A stretch of DNA of 64,000 nucleotides. Origin: Methylovorus sp. MM2 (GTDB taxonomy: Bacteria > Pseudomonadota > Gammaproteobacteria > Burkholderiales > Methylophilaceae). Below the pieces are notes generated by a model, which saw nothing but the letters and a program-made list of their open reading frames with translations, was not told the DNA's origin and did no database searches. Below, one piece after another: positions 8,737-17,788 of the stretch. Position 1 is the stretch's first letter, and each line of letters begins with the position of its first letter. The translations under genes and the position numbers were made by a program. Location: contig NZ_LXUF01000001.1 of assembly GCF_001648895.1 (NCBI RefSeq), positions 248,001 through 312,000 of the forward strand. Direction: 5' to 3'.

Positions 8737-9186
8737 TCAAATGCTTAAATCCAAGACCATGTCTTTGTGCGGTATGCCAGCATCGATATATTCGCTACTA
8801 CATATAGAAAAACCTGCCTTCTGGTAAAAAGCGAGGGCATGCATCTGGGCTGATAGTTTTATCTCAAACCATTGCTCTCGTCTGCATATAGCAATCGCTG
8901 CTGCCAAAATCGAGTGGCCGATCCCCATATTCCGGTATGCATTTAATACCGCCATTCTGCCGATAATGCCGCCTTGCAGGATACGGGCACAGCCGATAGG
9001 GGTCTCATTGTCTAGTGCCAGAATGTGGATTGCACTATCATCCAAACCATCCCACTCGAGCGCTATAGGGACTTGCTGCTCTTCAATGAATACCTGTGAC
9101 CTAATGGTTTTTAACGCAGCGCCTGCCGCATCCCAGTTAACTTCCTGAATACGGAAATTATGCGCAGGATTATTCTGTTGTCGCAT
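8737..9186 (-). CDS. GNAT-family N-acetyltransferase
   Basis: About 149 residues. The acetyl-CoA binding core is visible: GGIIGRMAVLNAYRNMGIGH, the Q/R-x-x-G-x-G/A loop, then LSAQMHALAFYQKAGF and a C-terminal IPHKDMVLDL typical of ElaA/YjdJ-like enzymes. Substrate unknown. ATG 9186 (MRQQNNPAHNF) is preferred: it overlaps the preceding lipoprotein gene by 17 bases, and an earlier in-frame ATG at 9231 would enlarge the overlap. Probably co-transcribed with the lipoprotein. Confidence 0.8.
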   Translation of the reverse strand: MRQQNNPAHNFRIQEVNWDAAGAALKTIRSQVFIEEQQVPIALEWDGLDDSAIHILALDNETPIGCARILQGGIIGRMAVLNAYRNMGIGHSILAAAIAICRREQWFEIKLSAQMHALAFYQKAGFSICSSEYIDAGIPHKDMVLDLSI

Positions 9187-9355
9187 CGATCTGGCGCTTT
9201 GTTTCTTCGGCAGATTGCTGTACTGTCGCATCCACCGTTTTTGCTTTCTCCAGCACCGCTCGCGGCCCTTCAGCGATCTTGGGCGTAGCGTCTTTGTCTT
9301 GTGAGCAAGCGATTAAAACAAGCGATAAGCAAAGAATGAGCGTAATAAGCTTCAT
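9170..9355 (-). CDS. Small lipoprotein, function unknown
   Basis: 61 residues with a lipoprotein signal peptide ending in the lipobox LIAC (MKLITLILCLSLVLIACSQ). The mature part is short, charged and helical (AVLEKAKTVDATVQQSAEE). No family is recognised. Its end overlaps the start of the GNAT gene in a different frame, suggesting translational coupling. Confidence 0.65.
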   Translation of the reverse strand: MKLITLILCLSLVLIACSQDKDATPKIAEGPRAVLEKAKTVDATVQQSAEETKRQIDATTE

Positions 9356-9440
9356 GCGATATCCTTTCAGGTGTTGCAGGCCGTGTTTGTTACAGGCATT
9401 ATGCCGATTCGCGAAATTCTAACCATTAGAAAGCAAATCA

Positions 9441-9821
9441 ATGAATAAAATTATGAGCCTTGTTGGGCGTTTATTGTTAGCGCAGATTTATTTGTTATCG
9501 ATCATTATTCAACTGGCTATTATTATGAAGAATCCAGAAGGGTATGATGCTTATCGTGCATATCTTGGCGAGCATGGCCTAGGTAGCTTATTTCCACCTT
9601 TAATGATTCTGATCCAATTAGTCGCTGGTCTTGCATTGTTCGTCGGATATAAAACTAAATTCAGTGCTTATACCTTGGCTATTTATTCCGTATTCGTTGC
9701 CTGTGTATTAAAGATGAATGATCCTATTGGCTTTATGCAATATATGGCAATTGCGGGTGGATTCTTGATTCTGGCCTTAAATCCCAAGACTGCATTCAGT
9801 TTGGATAACCTGAAGAAATAA
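9441..9821 (+). CDS. DoxX-family membrane protein
   Basis: 126 residues with four hydrophobic segments. The first helix has GRLLLAQIYLLSIIIQL and is followed by GLGSLFPPLMILIQLVAGLAL and a YKTKFSAYTLAIYS turn, the pattern of the DoxX/YphA group of small inner-membrane proteins. Function is unclear; some relatives have redox-linked roles. Single gene followed by a strong terminator. Confidence 0.8.
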   Translation: MNKIMSLVGRLLLAQIYLLSIIIQLAIIMKNPEGYDAYRAYLGEHGLGSLFPPLMILIQLVAGLALFVGYKTKFSAYTLAIYSVFVACVLKMNDPIGFMQYMAIAGGFLILALNPKTAFSLDNLKK

Positions 9822-9834
9822 TCGAATCGATACA

Positions 9835-9876
9835 CTAGAAAACAAAGGGCACATGATAGTGCCCTTTGTTTTCTAG
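9835..9876. terminator. Bidirectional terminator between doxX-like and ispH
   Basis: Perfect 18-bp inverted repeat (CTAGAAAACAAAGGGCAC, loop ATGATA, then its complement). The GC-rich inner stem with A- and T-rich outer arms serves both converging genes. It touches the ispH stop codon at 9877. Confidence 0.9.
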
Positions 9877-10806
9877 TTATGCTGTCGCCAGATTTCGCGG
9901 TAGTTTAAATACCACGTTCTCTACAACACCTTGTAGCTCAGTCACTTGTGCATTCGTCAGTGATTGTATTTTCAATATGACCGCTTTTACTAGGACTTCG
10001 GGTGCAGAAGCACCCGCCGAGATGCCAATACGCTTCTTGCCGACTAACCATTGCGGGTCAAGGTAGCTGGCATTATCAACCATGTAAGATTCAATTCCCT
10101 GATTCTGTGCCACTTCTCGCAACCTGTTTGAGTTTGAGCTGTTAGGTGAGCCCACTACAATCACGAGGTCGCAGTCTTTTGCCATCACTTTAACGGCATC
10201 TTGTCGATTTTGCGTGGCATAACAGATGGAGTCGCTCTGTGGTGGGCTGATATCAGGGAATCGTTCTTTCAATGCGGTGACGATGGATGCAGCATCATCG
10301 ATAGAAAGGGTTGTTTGTGTCACGTAAGCCAGTTTGTGACTGTCTTTAACTTGCAGCTTAGCCACATCTTCCGGCGTTTCGACCAAATACATCCCACTTT
10401 CAGATTGCCCCATGGTGCCTTCAACCTCTGGGTGACCCTTGTGGCCGATCATGACGATCTCTTTACCAGCATTTCGCATCTTGGCTACTTCAATGTGGAC
10501 TTTAGTCACTAACGGGCAGGTAGCATCGAATACCTGCAAGCCACGTATCTCCGCATCTGCGCGTACATCTTTTGACACACCGTGAGCGCTAAAAATCACA
10601 GTATTGCCAGCTGGTACTTCATCCAGCTCTTCGATGAATACCGCGCCTTTGCGTTTCAGTTCATCTACTACAAATTTGTTGTGTACAACTTCATGGCGTA
10701 CGTAGATAGGGGCGCCGAATTTTTCCAGCGCCTGCTCTACGATGATGATCGCACGATCTACGCCAGCACAAAAGCCGCGTGGGTTAGCAAGTAAAATATC
10801 CGTCAT
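9877..10806 (-). CDS. ispH: 4-hydroxy-3-methylbut-2-enyl diphosphate reductase
   Basis: Last step of the MEP isoprenoid pathway, giving IPP and DMAPP. 309 residues. The three iron-sulfur Cys lie in [24 protein letters not shown] and [10 protein letters not shown]. The substrate-binding His residues (HEVVHN, SAHGVS) and the [11 protein letters not shown] motif are also present. Start ATG 10806 is preceded by AAGAGA. Alone on the minus strand, downstream of the CobD-like gene. Confidence 0.97.
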   Translation of the reverse strand: MTDILLANPRGFCAGVDRAIIIVEQALEKFGAPIYVRHEVVHNKFVVDELKRKGAVFIEELDEVPAGNTVIFSAHGVSKDVRADAEIRGLQVFDATCPLVTKVHIEVAKMRNAGKEIVMIGHKGHPEVEGTMGQSESGMYLVETPEDVAKLQVKDSHKLAYVTQTTLSIDDAASIVTALKERFPDISPPQSDSICYATQNRQDAVKVMAKDCDLVIVVGSPNSSNSNRLREVAQNQGIESYMVDNASYLDPQWLVGKKRIGISAGASAPEVLVKAVILKIQSLTNAQVTELQGVVENVVFKLPRNLATA

Positions 10807-10846
10807 TTATTCTCTTTCATGGCAGGCCAAGCCGTGTAATTCAAAC

Positions 10847-11758
10847 TTAATTTCCAAGCCAATGTGCAAAAGTCAGCAATAATACCAGCGCTACTATTAA
10901 TACAAGAACACGCCAAACCAGACCGACAGCACTTCTTAGATAATCCGCATCAGCTTCACTGCCCAAGCCCATCTCTGGGCGAAATTGTAAAACACCGCGA
11001 TACGCTAATGGCTCCCCAAGCCTGACGCCTAATGCCCCTGCTCCACTTGCGAGGATGATGCCAAGCGCTTTATCCGGCCATTGATCAGCTTGCGTACGCC
11101 AGCAATATACCGCATCTTCAAAATCGCCGACGATCGCAAAGCAGCTAGCGGTAATGCGAGTCGGCAACCAGTCCAGCCACTCAAAGACTTGATGCGCGAA
11201 CTGGTGATACCCCTGGTCTTTCGCAGGCCACTCAAGTTTTTGCAAGTGTGTTAACCGGTAGAGCAGTGCGCCAGCGGGGCCTAATAATACAAACCAGAAG
11301 ATAGGCGCGAACAACCCTTGATGGGATCGTCTTAGACCAGTTTCTATACTGATTCTGGCAACTTCAGCCGAAGTGTAATTGTCTGTTTCAGCGAGCTCCC
11401 ATTGATGGAGCAGATATCGCGCTTGATCGATATTACGGTCACTCAGTGCAGCAGCGATCTTTTCTGCATGCTGGCTAAAATAGCTAAAACGCAGGGTCAG
11501 GTAGAGTGATACCACACCAAATAATATGCCGAGCAGACTGTTGATCTCAAGCAAGATAAAATATACAAAACCAACCAGTACCACAGGTAAGAATACCCCT
11601 AGCACCCATGCAATCACGCCATGTAATTTCTTGCCGCCATTAAAATTGCGTTCTATTAATTGCGCATACGGCAAAAATGCATACTTCAGCCAGTCTGGCC
11701 GTGTATGCGGACGATAATAGGTAAGTGCTAGTGCGCCAATCAGTGCGATAAAGTTCAT
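10847..11758 (-). CDS. CobD/CbiB-family membrane protein
   Basis: 303 residues with four or five hydrophobic segments and the CbiB/CobD-type pattern: LRFSYFSQHAEKIAAALSDR, ARISIETGLRRSHQGLFAP, then FWFVLLGPAGALLYRLTH and WLDWLPTRITASCFAIVGDF. CobD catalyses adenosylcobinamide synthesis, but no other cobalamin biosynthesis gene lies nearby, so this may be one of the divergent family members with another role. Its start overlaps the preceding gene's stop in ATGA. Confidence 0.75.
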   Translation of the reverse strand: MNFIALIGALALTYYRPHTRPDWLKYAFLPYAQLIERNFNGGKKLHGVIAWVLGVFLPVVLVGFVYFILLEINSLLGILFGVVSLYLTLRFSYFSQHAEKIAAALSDRNIDQARYLLHQWELAETDNYTSAEVARISIETGLRRSHQGLFAPIFWFVLLGPAGALLYRLTHLQKLEWPAKDQGYHQFAHQVFEWLDWLPTRITASCFAIVGDFEDAVYCWRTQADQWPDKALGIILASGAGALGVRLGEPLAYRGVLQFRPEMGLGSEADADYLRSAVGLVWRVLVLIVALVLLLTFAHWLGN

Positions 11759-12333
11759 CGTGTATCAACCTCTGTAACTTGATCAGATGTTAAGGGCATT
11801 TCTACGCGTAATACGCTGTGATCGTAAATCTCCAATGTCGGTAAATGCAATGTCGTTTTGTGTTCTTTTGTATAGTCTAATAGGGCAGAGTACGCCTTAC
11901 CATAGGCGAATAATGGATGCGCCTTGATTTCGGCAACCACGACTTCTCTTTTTGCAATCGTATCTACTTTTAATGGCGCTTTCGGCTCTGCATCAGCACT
12001 GATCAAGAAACCCGTGCGTGCGAGCAATTTATCTTGTGGAGTCGTGCGCGGATCCGTCATGACCAGCGTGACTTCTGAGCCGGGCACAATGCCTTGTAGT
12101 TTTAACTGAAATGATACTTCGTTCTGTGTCTTCATCAATTTTGAGTACAAGCCCTGTGCATCCAGGTAAACATAGCGATAACCGCCGTACTCACCGCTTT
12201 GTAGCGTAGTCGTCGAAAATAAACCCCACCACCATAGCATGGCTGTTACAGGTAATAAGAATGCAATTAGAAAGTAAGGTAGCTGTTTTTTCACAAGAAT
12301 TTTTTCACAATAGCGGCATGCGCCATGACTCAA
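11755..12333 (-). CDS. Membrane-anchored protein of unknown function
   Basis: 192 residues from a TTG start; a GTG 14 codons later, just before KKQLPYFLIAFLLPVTAML, is an alternative that puts the membrane segment at the N terminus. The rest is a beta-rich periplasmic domain (GGYRYVYLDAQGLY, VSFQLKLQGIVPGSEVTLVM). I thought of the GyrI-like fold, but this is weak. It is translationally coupled (4-base overlap) to the CobD-like gene downstream. Confidence 0.6.
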   Translation of the reverse strand: MSHGACRYCEKILVKKQLPYFLIAFLLPVTAMLWWWGLFSTTTLQSGEYGGYRYVYLDAQGLYSKLMKTQNEVSFQLKLQGIVPGSEVTLVMTDPRTTPQDKLLARTGFLISADAEPKAPLKVDTIAKREVVVAEIKAHPLFAYGKAYSALLDYTKEHKTTLHLPTLEIYDHSVLRVEMPLTSDQVTEVDTR

Positions 12334-12422
12334 TATGCCTATTTATGCGACATGATTGAAAATCTATTAAAAAGATACCACAACCCTGCCTCCCTTGCAC
12401 TTATTCAGTGCCCTGTTAATCT

Positions 12423-12431
12423 TGCTATAAT
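12423..12431 (+). promoter_or_regulatory. Extended -10 promoter for purU
   Basis: TTGCTATAAT carries an extended TG plus a perfect TATAAT hexamer (12426-12431), 45 bases before the purU start. No good -35 hexamer is visible, as is usual for extended -10 promoters. Confidence 0.5.
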
Positions 12432-12476
12432 GCTGTTTTAGCCTGATTTGATTACCTAAAATAATCACAAATACGC

Positions 12477-13334
12477 ATGTCAAAAAACACTGCTACATTA
12501 TTAGTTACGTGCCCTGACCGCAAAGGCATCGTTGCTGCTATCGCTGACTTTCTATATCGGCATGACGCTAATATCTTGCATGCGGATCAGCATCAAGATG
12601 CCGAGAACAATCTTTTTCTTATGCGTGTCGAGTGGAGTCTTGAAGGTTCGGCTATCAATGCAGATAACTTCTCAATAGATTTTTCTCCAATCGCATCTCA
12701 GTTCGAGATGACATGGCAGCTTAAGTTGGCGCAAAAACGTCCACGCATGGCCATCATGGTCTCCCAGTATGACCATTGTTTGGTGGATTTGTTACATCGC
12801 CATCAAAGTGGCGAGTTTGCCTGCGATATCCCGTTGATCATCAGTAATCATCGAGATGCTGAGCGGTTGGCTGAGTTCTACGGCATTCCTTTTCACTATA
12901 TCGAAGTCACTAAAGAAAATAAGGCCGAGGCTGAAGCCCAGCAGTTTGCTTTGTTCGATGAATTTGAGATCGATCTGATTGTGCTTGCGCGATATATGCA
13001 GATATTGTCCCCAGATTTCGTGCGGCGATATCCCGAGCGAATTATCAATATCCATCACTCTTTCTTACCCGCCTTTATTGGGGCTCGCCCCTATCACCGT
13101 GCATTTGAGCGCGGCGTCAAACTCATCGGTGCGACCAGTCATTACGTGACCGAGGTGTTGGATGAAGGGCCAATCATCGAGCAGGATATCGACCGTATCT
13201 CGCATCGTGATCAAGTAGAAGATTTGATACAAAAGGGCCGAGATTTGGAGCGTATCGTGTTGTCGCGTGCGGTGCGCTGGCATATCGAGAATCGTATTCT
13301 GCTATATGCAAACAAGACGGTGATCTTTGATTAA
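12477..13334 (+). CDS. purU: Formyltetrahydrofolate deformylase
   Basis: Hydrolyses 10-formyl-THF to formate and THF, balancing one-carbon units. 285 residues: an N-terminal ACT domain (LLVTCPDRKGIVAAIADFLY) and a C-terminal formyltransferase-like domain with NIHHSFLPAFIGARPYH and SHYVTEVLDEGPIIEQD, which holds the catalytic His and Asp. Length is standard. Transcribed alone from the extended -10 promoter and ended by a shared hairpin. Confidence 0.95.
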   Translation: MSKNTATLLVTCPDRKGIVAAIADFLYRHDANILHADQHQDAENNLFLMRVEWSLEGSAINADNFSIDFSPIASQFEMTWQLKLAQKRPRMAIMVSQYDHCLVDLLHRHQSGEFACDIPLIISNHRDAERLAEFYGIPFHYIEVTKENKAEAEAQQFALFDEFEIDLIVLARYMQILSPDFVRRYPERIINIHHSFLPAFIGARPYHRAFERGVKLIGATSHYVTEVLDEGPIIEQDIDRISHRDQVEDLIQKGRDLERIVLSRAVRWHIENRILLYANKTVIFD

Positions 13335-13351
13335 GCAATGAATCCGACAAT

Positions 13352-13378
13352 AAAAAGCCCAGCAATGCTGGGCTTTTT
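13352..13378. terminator. Bidirectional terminator between purU and lysA
   Basis: Perfect 12-bp inverted repeat AAAAAGCCCAGC / GCTGGGCTTTTT with a 3-base loop, located between the converging purU and lysA stop codons. Confidence 0.9.
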
Positions 13379-13380
13379 AT

Positions 13381-14631
13381 TTAGCTGCTTTGTATGATTT
13401 TTTCCAGTGCGAATAGCTGGGGAATGCGCTCACGCTCTCTAATCAAATGCACTTGATCTCCATCTACCATCACCTCAGCGGCGCGCGGACGAGTATTGTA
13501 ATTCGAGCTCATGCTCATGCCATATGCACCAGCAGACATAATGGCGAGTAGGTCGCCTTGTTCTAATGCTAGTTTGCGATCATGACCTAGAAAATCTCCG
13601 CTTTCGCATACCGGGCCTACGATCTCATATTCAGTCGCTTCAGTCGTCCGTGGGTTGACCGCGACTATCTCGTGGTAGGCATCATATAAAGCCGGGCGCA
13701 TCAAATCGTTCATTGCGGCATCAACAATAGCAAAATTCTTTGCTTCCGTATGTTTCAAGTATTCGACTTTTGTCAGTAAAACCCCCGCATTGCCTACGAG
13801 TGCCCGGCCAGGTTCGAATACCAGTTTTACTTTGCGATCACCGAGTTTCGCCAACATCGCTTTTGCATAATCCGAAAAGTCAGGTGGCGTTTCATCGCTA
13901 TAGCAAATGCCAATACCGCCGCCCGCATCGATATGCTGGATATGGATGCCCGCATCCTCAAGTTGATCCACCAAGGCCAACACGCGATCAAATGCATCCA
14001 GAAATGGTGATAGCTCAGTTAGTTGTGAGCCGATATGGCAATCAACGCCATGTATGTCGATATTCGCCATGCCTGCGGCACGCGTATAAAGCGTAAATGC
14101 ATCTTCATAGGCTACACCGAATTTATTATTCTTCAGTCCGGTTGAAATGTAAGGGTGCGTTTTTGCATCCACATTCGGGTTAACGCGCAATGAAACGGGT
14201 GCCTTCTTCCCCAAACTCTCAGCAACGCTATTGAGTCGCTCAAGCTCACTCGCCGATTCAACGTTAAAGCAAAAAATGCCTGCTTCGAGTGCGGCATGCA
14301 TTTCTGATTCTGTTTTCCCCACGCCGGAGAATACGACTTTATTCGGGTCGCCACCCGCTGCCAAAACGCGTGCCAACTCGCCACCAGAAACGATATCGAA
14401 ACCAGCCCCCAATCGTGCGAATAGATTCAATATAGCCAGACTCGGGTTCGCCTTCACTGCGAAGCATACTAGATGCTCTGTACCAGCAAAGCCTTCATCA
14501 AAGCGTTGATACGCTGACGCCAATGCCTCTTTTGAATATACATAGCAGGGTGTTTCAAATTTAGTCGCTATTTTTGTAAGCGATACATCTTCTGCGTGGA
14601 GTTCACTACTTTTTAGGCTAAAGGGATTCAA
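13381..14631 (-). CDS. lysA: Diaminopimelate decarboxylase
   Basis: Final step of lysine synthesis. 416 residues, PLP-dependent fold type III. The PLP lysine is in CFAVKANPSLAIL, and the phosphate/substrate motifs HIGSQLT, GGGIGICYSDE and EPGRALVGNAG are visible, with the catalytic C-terminal GPVCESGDFL. Starts 21 bases after lptM, the usual lptM-lysA pairing in proteobacteria. Confidence 0.97.
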   Translation of the reverse strand: MNPFSLKSSELHAEDVSLTKIATKFETPCYVYSKEALASAYQRFDEGFAGTEHLVCFAVKANPSLAILNLFARLGAGFDIVSGGELARVLAAGGDPNKVVFSGVGKTESEMHAALEAGIFCFNVESASELERLNSVAESLGKKAPVSLRVNPNVDAKTHPYISTGLKNNKFGVAYEDAFTLYTRAAGMANIDIHGVDCHIGSQLTELSPFLDAFDRVLALVDQLEDAGIHIQHIDAGGGIGICYSDETPPDFSDYAKAMLAKLGDRKVKLVFEPGRALVGNAGVLLTKVEYLKHTEAKNFAIVDAAMNDLMRPALYDAYHEIVAVNPRTTEATEYEIVGPVCESGDFLGHDRKLALEQGDLLAIMSAGAYGMSMSSNYNTRPRAAEVMVDGDQVHLIRERERIPQLFALEKIIQSS

Positions 14632-14652
14632 GATTGTGTCTAATCTGTATAT

Positions 14653-14823
14653 TTAATAAGGAGTGCTGTCATTCTTGGGAGATTTCGGAGATGGCATCTT
14701 TTCTTTCGAATCACCAGATGAAGTACCTTGAGGATACTGCTTTTCAGGAATATAAAGCGGCCCTTTTGTGCCACATGCGGTGAGCGTGAAACAAACTAAA
14801 ATCCCTGCAATGCTGATTCGCAT
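14653..14823 (-). CDS. lptM: LPS translocon maturation chaperone LptM (YifL-like lipoprotein)
   Basis: 56 residues: MRISIAGILVCFTLTAC ends in the lipobox LTAC and is followed directly by GTKGPLYIPEK, the conserved signature of LptM (formerly YifL). The tail is Ser/Pro/Lys-rich. In E. coli LptM helps LptD form its native disulfides. The position just upstream of lysA fits this identification. Confidence 0.85.
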   Translation of the reverse strand: MRISIAGILVCFTLTACGTKGPLYIPEKQYPQGTSSGDSKEKMPSPKSPKNDSTPY

Positions 14824-14996
14824 ATAGAACTCTCGAATTTATCCTGAATGAATGGTTTTTATTTTAACATAAGCAGCTTATTAACTTTAGCGTATGCCTT
14901 ATTTAACCGCTCAAGCATGAAAATCTACCGATTGTCGGTTTTAGGTAGATATTGCGATTGGGTGTGGCATTATTCAGGATGGGAAAAGGGGTCGAC

Positions 14997-15458
14997 ATGC
15001 AAACTGTTAATCAAAGTAAAAAGTGTTTAGGTATTAGCTCAAAATACACGTGCAGGGGTTTTAGTTTGATTGAGTTAATGATTGTGGTAGTGATTGTTGT
15101 TATTTTATCCGCTATCGCTATACCAAGTTATTCTAACTACGTCATTCGAGCAAAAGTAACAGAAGCAACTTCAGAGCTAGCTACAAAAAGAGTGCAGATG
15201 GAGCAGTATTATCAGGATAACCGTCAATATGCACAAACAGCAACCGCATGTGCAGATTCACAATCCGCTAACTTCAGCTTTACATGTGTTGCCGATGCTA
15301 ATACATATACGATTACGGCTACTGGTAAAAATGCGATATCTGGATTTACTTATACAATTGATCAAGCCAATGTAAAGACTTCAAATATTACCTCACCTGC
15401 GGATTGGGCTTCTACCAGTAGTAATTGCTGGGTCACCAAGCAAGGTGGGGCTTGCTAA
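14997..15458 (+). CDS. pilE: Type IV pilin, PilE-type
   Basis: 153 residues. A short basic leader ends in CRG before FSLIELMIVVVIVVILSA, the prepilin cleavage site and hydrophobic spine with Glu5. The globular part has ATKRVQMEQYYQDNRQYA and two Cys pairs likely forming disulfides (ACADSQ...FTCVA, NCWVTKQGGAC). ATG 14997 is chosen because AAAGGGG precedes it by about six bases; an earlier in-frame ATG has none. First gene of the minor pilin operon. Confidence 0.88.
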   Translation: MQTVNQSKKCLGISSKYTCRGFSLIELMIVVVIVVILSAIAIPSYSNYVIRAKVTEATSELATKRVQMEQYYQDNRQYAQTATACADSQSANFSFTCVADANTYTITATGKNAISGFTYTIDQANVKTSNITSPADWASTSSNCWVTKQGGAC

Positions 15459-15459
15459 A

Positions 15460-16101
15460 ATGAAAATCGCATCCTCAGGGTTTTCACTGATAGAGCTCAT
15501 GGTAGGGCTTGCTATACTGGTTATCTTGCTTATTGCTGGTGTACCTGCTTTGAGTAGTTGGATGCAGAATGCGCAGATTCGCAATGAGGCAGAGTCTATA
15601 CAAAATGCCTTGCAATTGGCTCGTGCTGAAGCGGTACGTAGGAATACTGTGGTGAGGTTTCAATTAGTGAATACTATAGAATCAGGGTGTGCTACATCTA
15701 CGCAGGGCACAAGCTGGGTCGTAAGCCTTGATAATGCGACGGGGGCATGTGATGCAATCCCCATGCAAGATGGAGTTGCCGGAGATCAAACACCAAGAAT
15801 TATACAAAGAAATGCTGCTACATCCGCCGCACCTAATGTGGTGGTCAATGCTACGTTGGCTACTATTTCGTTTAATGGGTTTGGCCGACAGGAGTCGGTC
15901 TCAGTTTCTGGTGGGGGCGTTACACCAAGCCCGCCAGAGCAAGTGAATATCGTGATAACAAATCCTACAGGTGGAGCTTGTGCGAGTTCAACAAATCAGA
16001 ACAATCCTATGCGCTGTTTAAATATTGTTGTTTCTCCAGGGGGGAATGTGCGGATGTGTGATCCTGCACTCAATCTTTTAGATACTCAGGGATGCGGATG
16101 A
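15460..16101 (+). CDS. fimT: Minor pseudopilin, FimT/GspH family
   Basis: 213 residues with the prepilin site G-FSLIELMVGLAILVILLIAG and the FimT/GspH marker ALQLARAEAVRRNTVVRFQLV. The C-terminal domain is beta-rich with VVSPGGNVRMCDP. FimT/FimU proteins prime pilus assembly with PilVWX, and some bind DNA for transformation. ATG 15460 lies one base after the pilE stop, behind AAGGTGGGG. Confidence 0.9.
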   Translation: MKIASSGFSLIELMVGLAILVILLIAGVPALSSWMQNAQIRNEAESIQNALQLARAEAVRRNTVVRFQLVNTIESGCATSTQGTSWVVSLDNATGACDAIPMQDGVAGDQTPRIIQRNAATSAAPNVVVNATLATISFNGFGRQESVSVSGGGVTPSPPEQVNIVITNPTGGACASSTNQNNPMRCLNIVVSPGGNVRMCDPALNLLDTQGCG

Positions 16102-16595
16102 TGCAAAAACGACAAAGTGGTGTGATGCTTCTCGAGGCATTAATTGCTATTTTGATTTTCTCTATGGGCATTTTAGCGATTGTTGGTTTGCAGGCCTCTG
16201 CAATTAAACTCTCAGGCGATGCAAAGTATCGCGCGGATGCAAGTTTGTTGGCTAATGAACTGATTGCCCAGATGTGGGTAAGTGATCGTTCATCTGCTAC
16301 TTTGCAAGCTTCTTATGCAACGCCATCTGGGAGTGCTCCTGCCGGGTCAACTCCTTCCAGTTCTGCGATTACACCATACAGCGATTGGCTTGGTGAAGTG
16401 TCTAAATCTCTTCCTGGCGTTGATCAAAATCCTCCTACTGTTACTGTTGTCGCTGAGGAGTCTTTGCCAGCGCAAAATGAATCCATCATTTTGACTAGTT
16501 TGGTAACGATAACGCTTAGATGGATATCTCCAGGTGAGACAAATGTGCATAGTTATGTTGTGAATGCAAAAGTAGTGGATACGCAGGAAAAATAA
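16092..16595 (+). CDS. pilV: Minor pilin PilV
   Basis: 167 residues. Leader MRMMQKRQSG, then VMLLEALIAILIFSMGILAIVG, the PilV prepilin pattern with Leu in place of Phe1-type residues. The remainder is a Ser/Thr-rich soluble domain. Three ATG codons cluster at 16092-16103; the one at 16098 sits better behind AGGGA. The start overlaps the fimT stop. Part of the minor pilin priming complex. Confidence 0.9.
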   Translation: MRMMQKRQSGVMLLEALIAILIFSMGILAIVGLQASAIKLSGDAKYRADASLLANELIAQMWVSDRSSATLQASYATPSGSAPAGSTPSSSAITPYSDWLGEVSKSLPGVDQNPPTVTVVAEESLPAQNESIILTSLVTITLRWISPGETNVHSYVVNAKVVDTQEK

Positions 16596-16597
16596 AA

Positions 16598-17788
16598 ATG
16601 AAGAGCCTAGATTATTCAGTACTTCATCATGCTCAATCCCGTTTGAGTAGTGATATGCATTTCAAACATAAAGCCGGCTTCACTCTTGTAGAGATTATGG
16701 TAGCAATGGTGATAGGTATGTTGGCTATTATTGTTGTTATGCAAGTATTTGCCGGATTTGAAGGACAGAAGCGTTCGACCACTGGCGGTGGAGATGCGCA
16801 GAATGGTGGCGCTATAGCGTTGAATGAGCTTCAGCGAATAGTTAGAGAGTCTGGTTATGGCATCAACTCTATTGATATTCTTGGTTGTACAGTGACTTTA
16901 CCTAGCGGAGGCGTTTTCCCGTTAATGCCCGTTACTATTAACAGTGCCGCTGTTCCTGCTGGTGATGCTGATACTGATACATTGTTGGTATTTTCTGGCA
17001 CAAATAATAGCTCCATTGAAGGTGCCAAGATCACCGCACAGATTGTGCAGAATAATTACACTGTAGATTCGTCAGGCGCTTTTCAGGTAGGTGATATGGT
17101 CACAACCATTCCGAAGAATAGGCCAACGCCTTGCAATTTGACATTGGAGGCTGTGACTGCTGTCTCAACTCCTAATGTCTCTGTAGCTACTGGAGAGGCT
17201 GATCGGGGAGAGGGAACGCTTTTCAACATGGGAGCCACACCCAGAATCCTAGCTTATCGAGTGGTAAACAGTAATCTTACAGTTTGCGATTATTGGGCAA
17301 ATAATTGTGGGGATGCGGGGCTTGCGAATAATCTGGCCGTATGGGTGCCCATTGCAGAGGATATCGTCAGTATGCGTGCTCAGTACGGTAACGATGTCAC
17401 TAGTGCGAGCTCTGCAAATATGGATGGTGTGGTGGATGAATACAGTCAGGCTATCCCAAATATTCCAACACAACCTTTTGGCGTTGTAAAGGATGAGTGT
17501 AATGCTATTCGGATAGCAGCAATTCGCATGGTACTGGTTGTTCGTAATTCGCAGCCTGAAAGAACCATTGTTACTGACTCTGCTCCGGTTTGGCGCGGAA
17601 CAACTGCTACTACACTCGCTACTAGTGCCCCTCCGATTAATCTCAGCCCATTGGTTATTAATCTAAGTCAAACGGTTGATCCATCACTTCCATTCACTTG
17701 GCAGAATTTTCGATACAAGACTTTTCAGACTGTCTCGCCAATACGAAATATCACATCTGTCATTTCTGATGGAGTGTCGGCATGTTAA
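16598..17788 (+). CDS. pilW: Minor pilin PilW
   Basis: 396 residues. The prepilin leader is long (about 26 residues to KAG), followed by FTLVEIMVAMVIGMLAIIVV. Then comes NELQRIVRESGYGIN, characteristic of PilW, and a large beta-rich domain with a Cys pair near CDYWANNCGD. The end carries ITSVISDG. It starts two bases after pilV and overlaps pilX by seven bases. Confidence 0.9.
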   Translation: MKSLDYSVLHHAQSRLSSDMHFKHKAGFTLVEIMVAMVIGMLAIIVVMQVFAGFEGQKRSTTGGGDAQNGGAIALNELQRIVRESGYGINSIDILGCTVTLPSGGVFPLMPVTINSAAVPAGDADTDTLLVFSGTNNSSIEGAKITAQIVQNNYTVDSSGAFQVGDMVTTIPKNRPTPCNLTLEAVTAVSTPNVSVATGEADRGEGTLFNMGATPRILAYRVVNSNLTVCDYWANNCGDAGLANNLAVWVPIAEDIVSMRAQYGNDVTSASSANMDGVVDEYSQAIPNIPTQPFGVVKDECNAIRIAAIRMVLVVRNSQPERTIVTDSAPVWRGTTATTLATSAPPINLSPLVINLSQTVDPSLPFTWQNFRYKTFQTVSPIRNITSVISDGVSAC

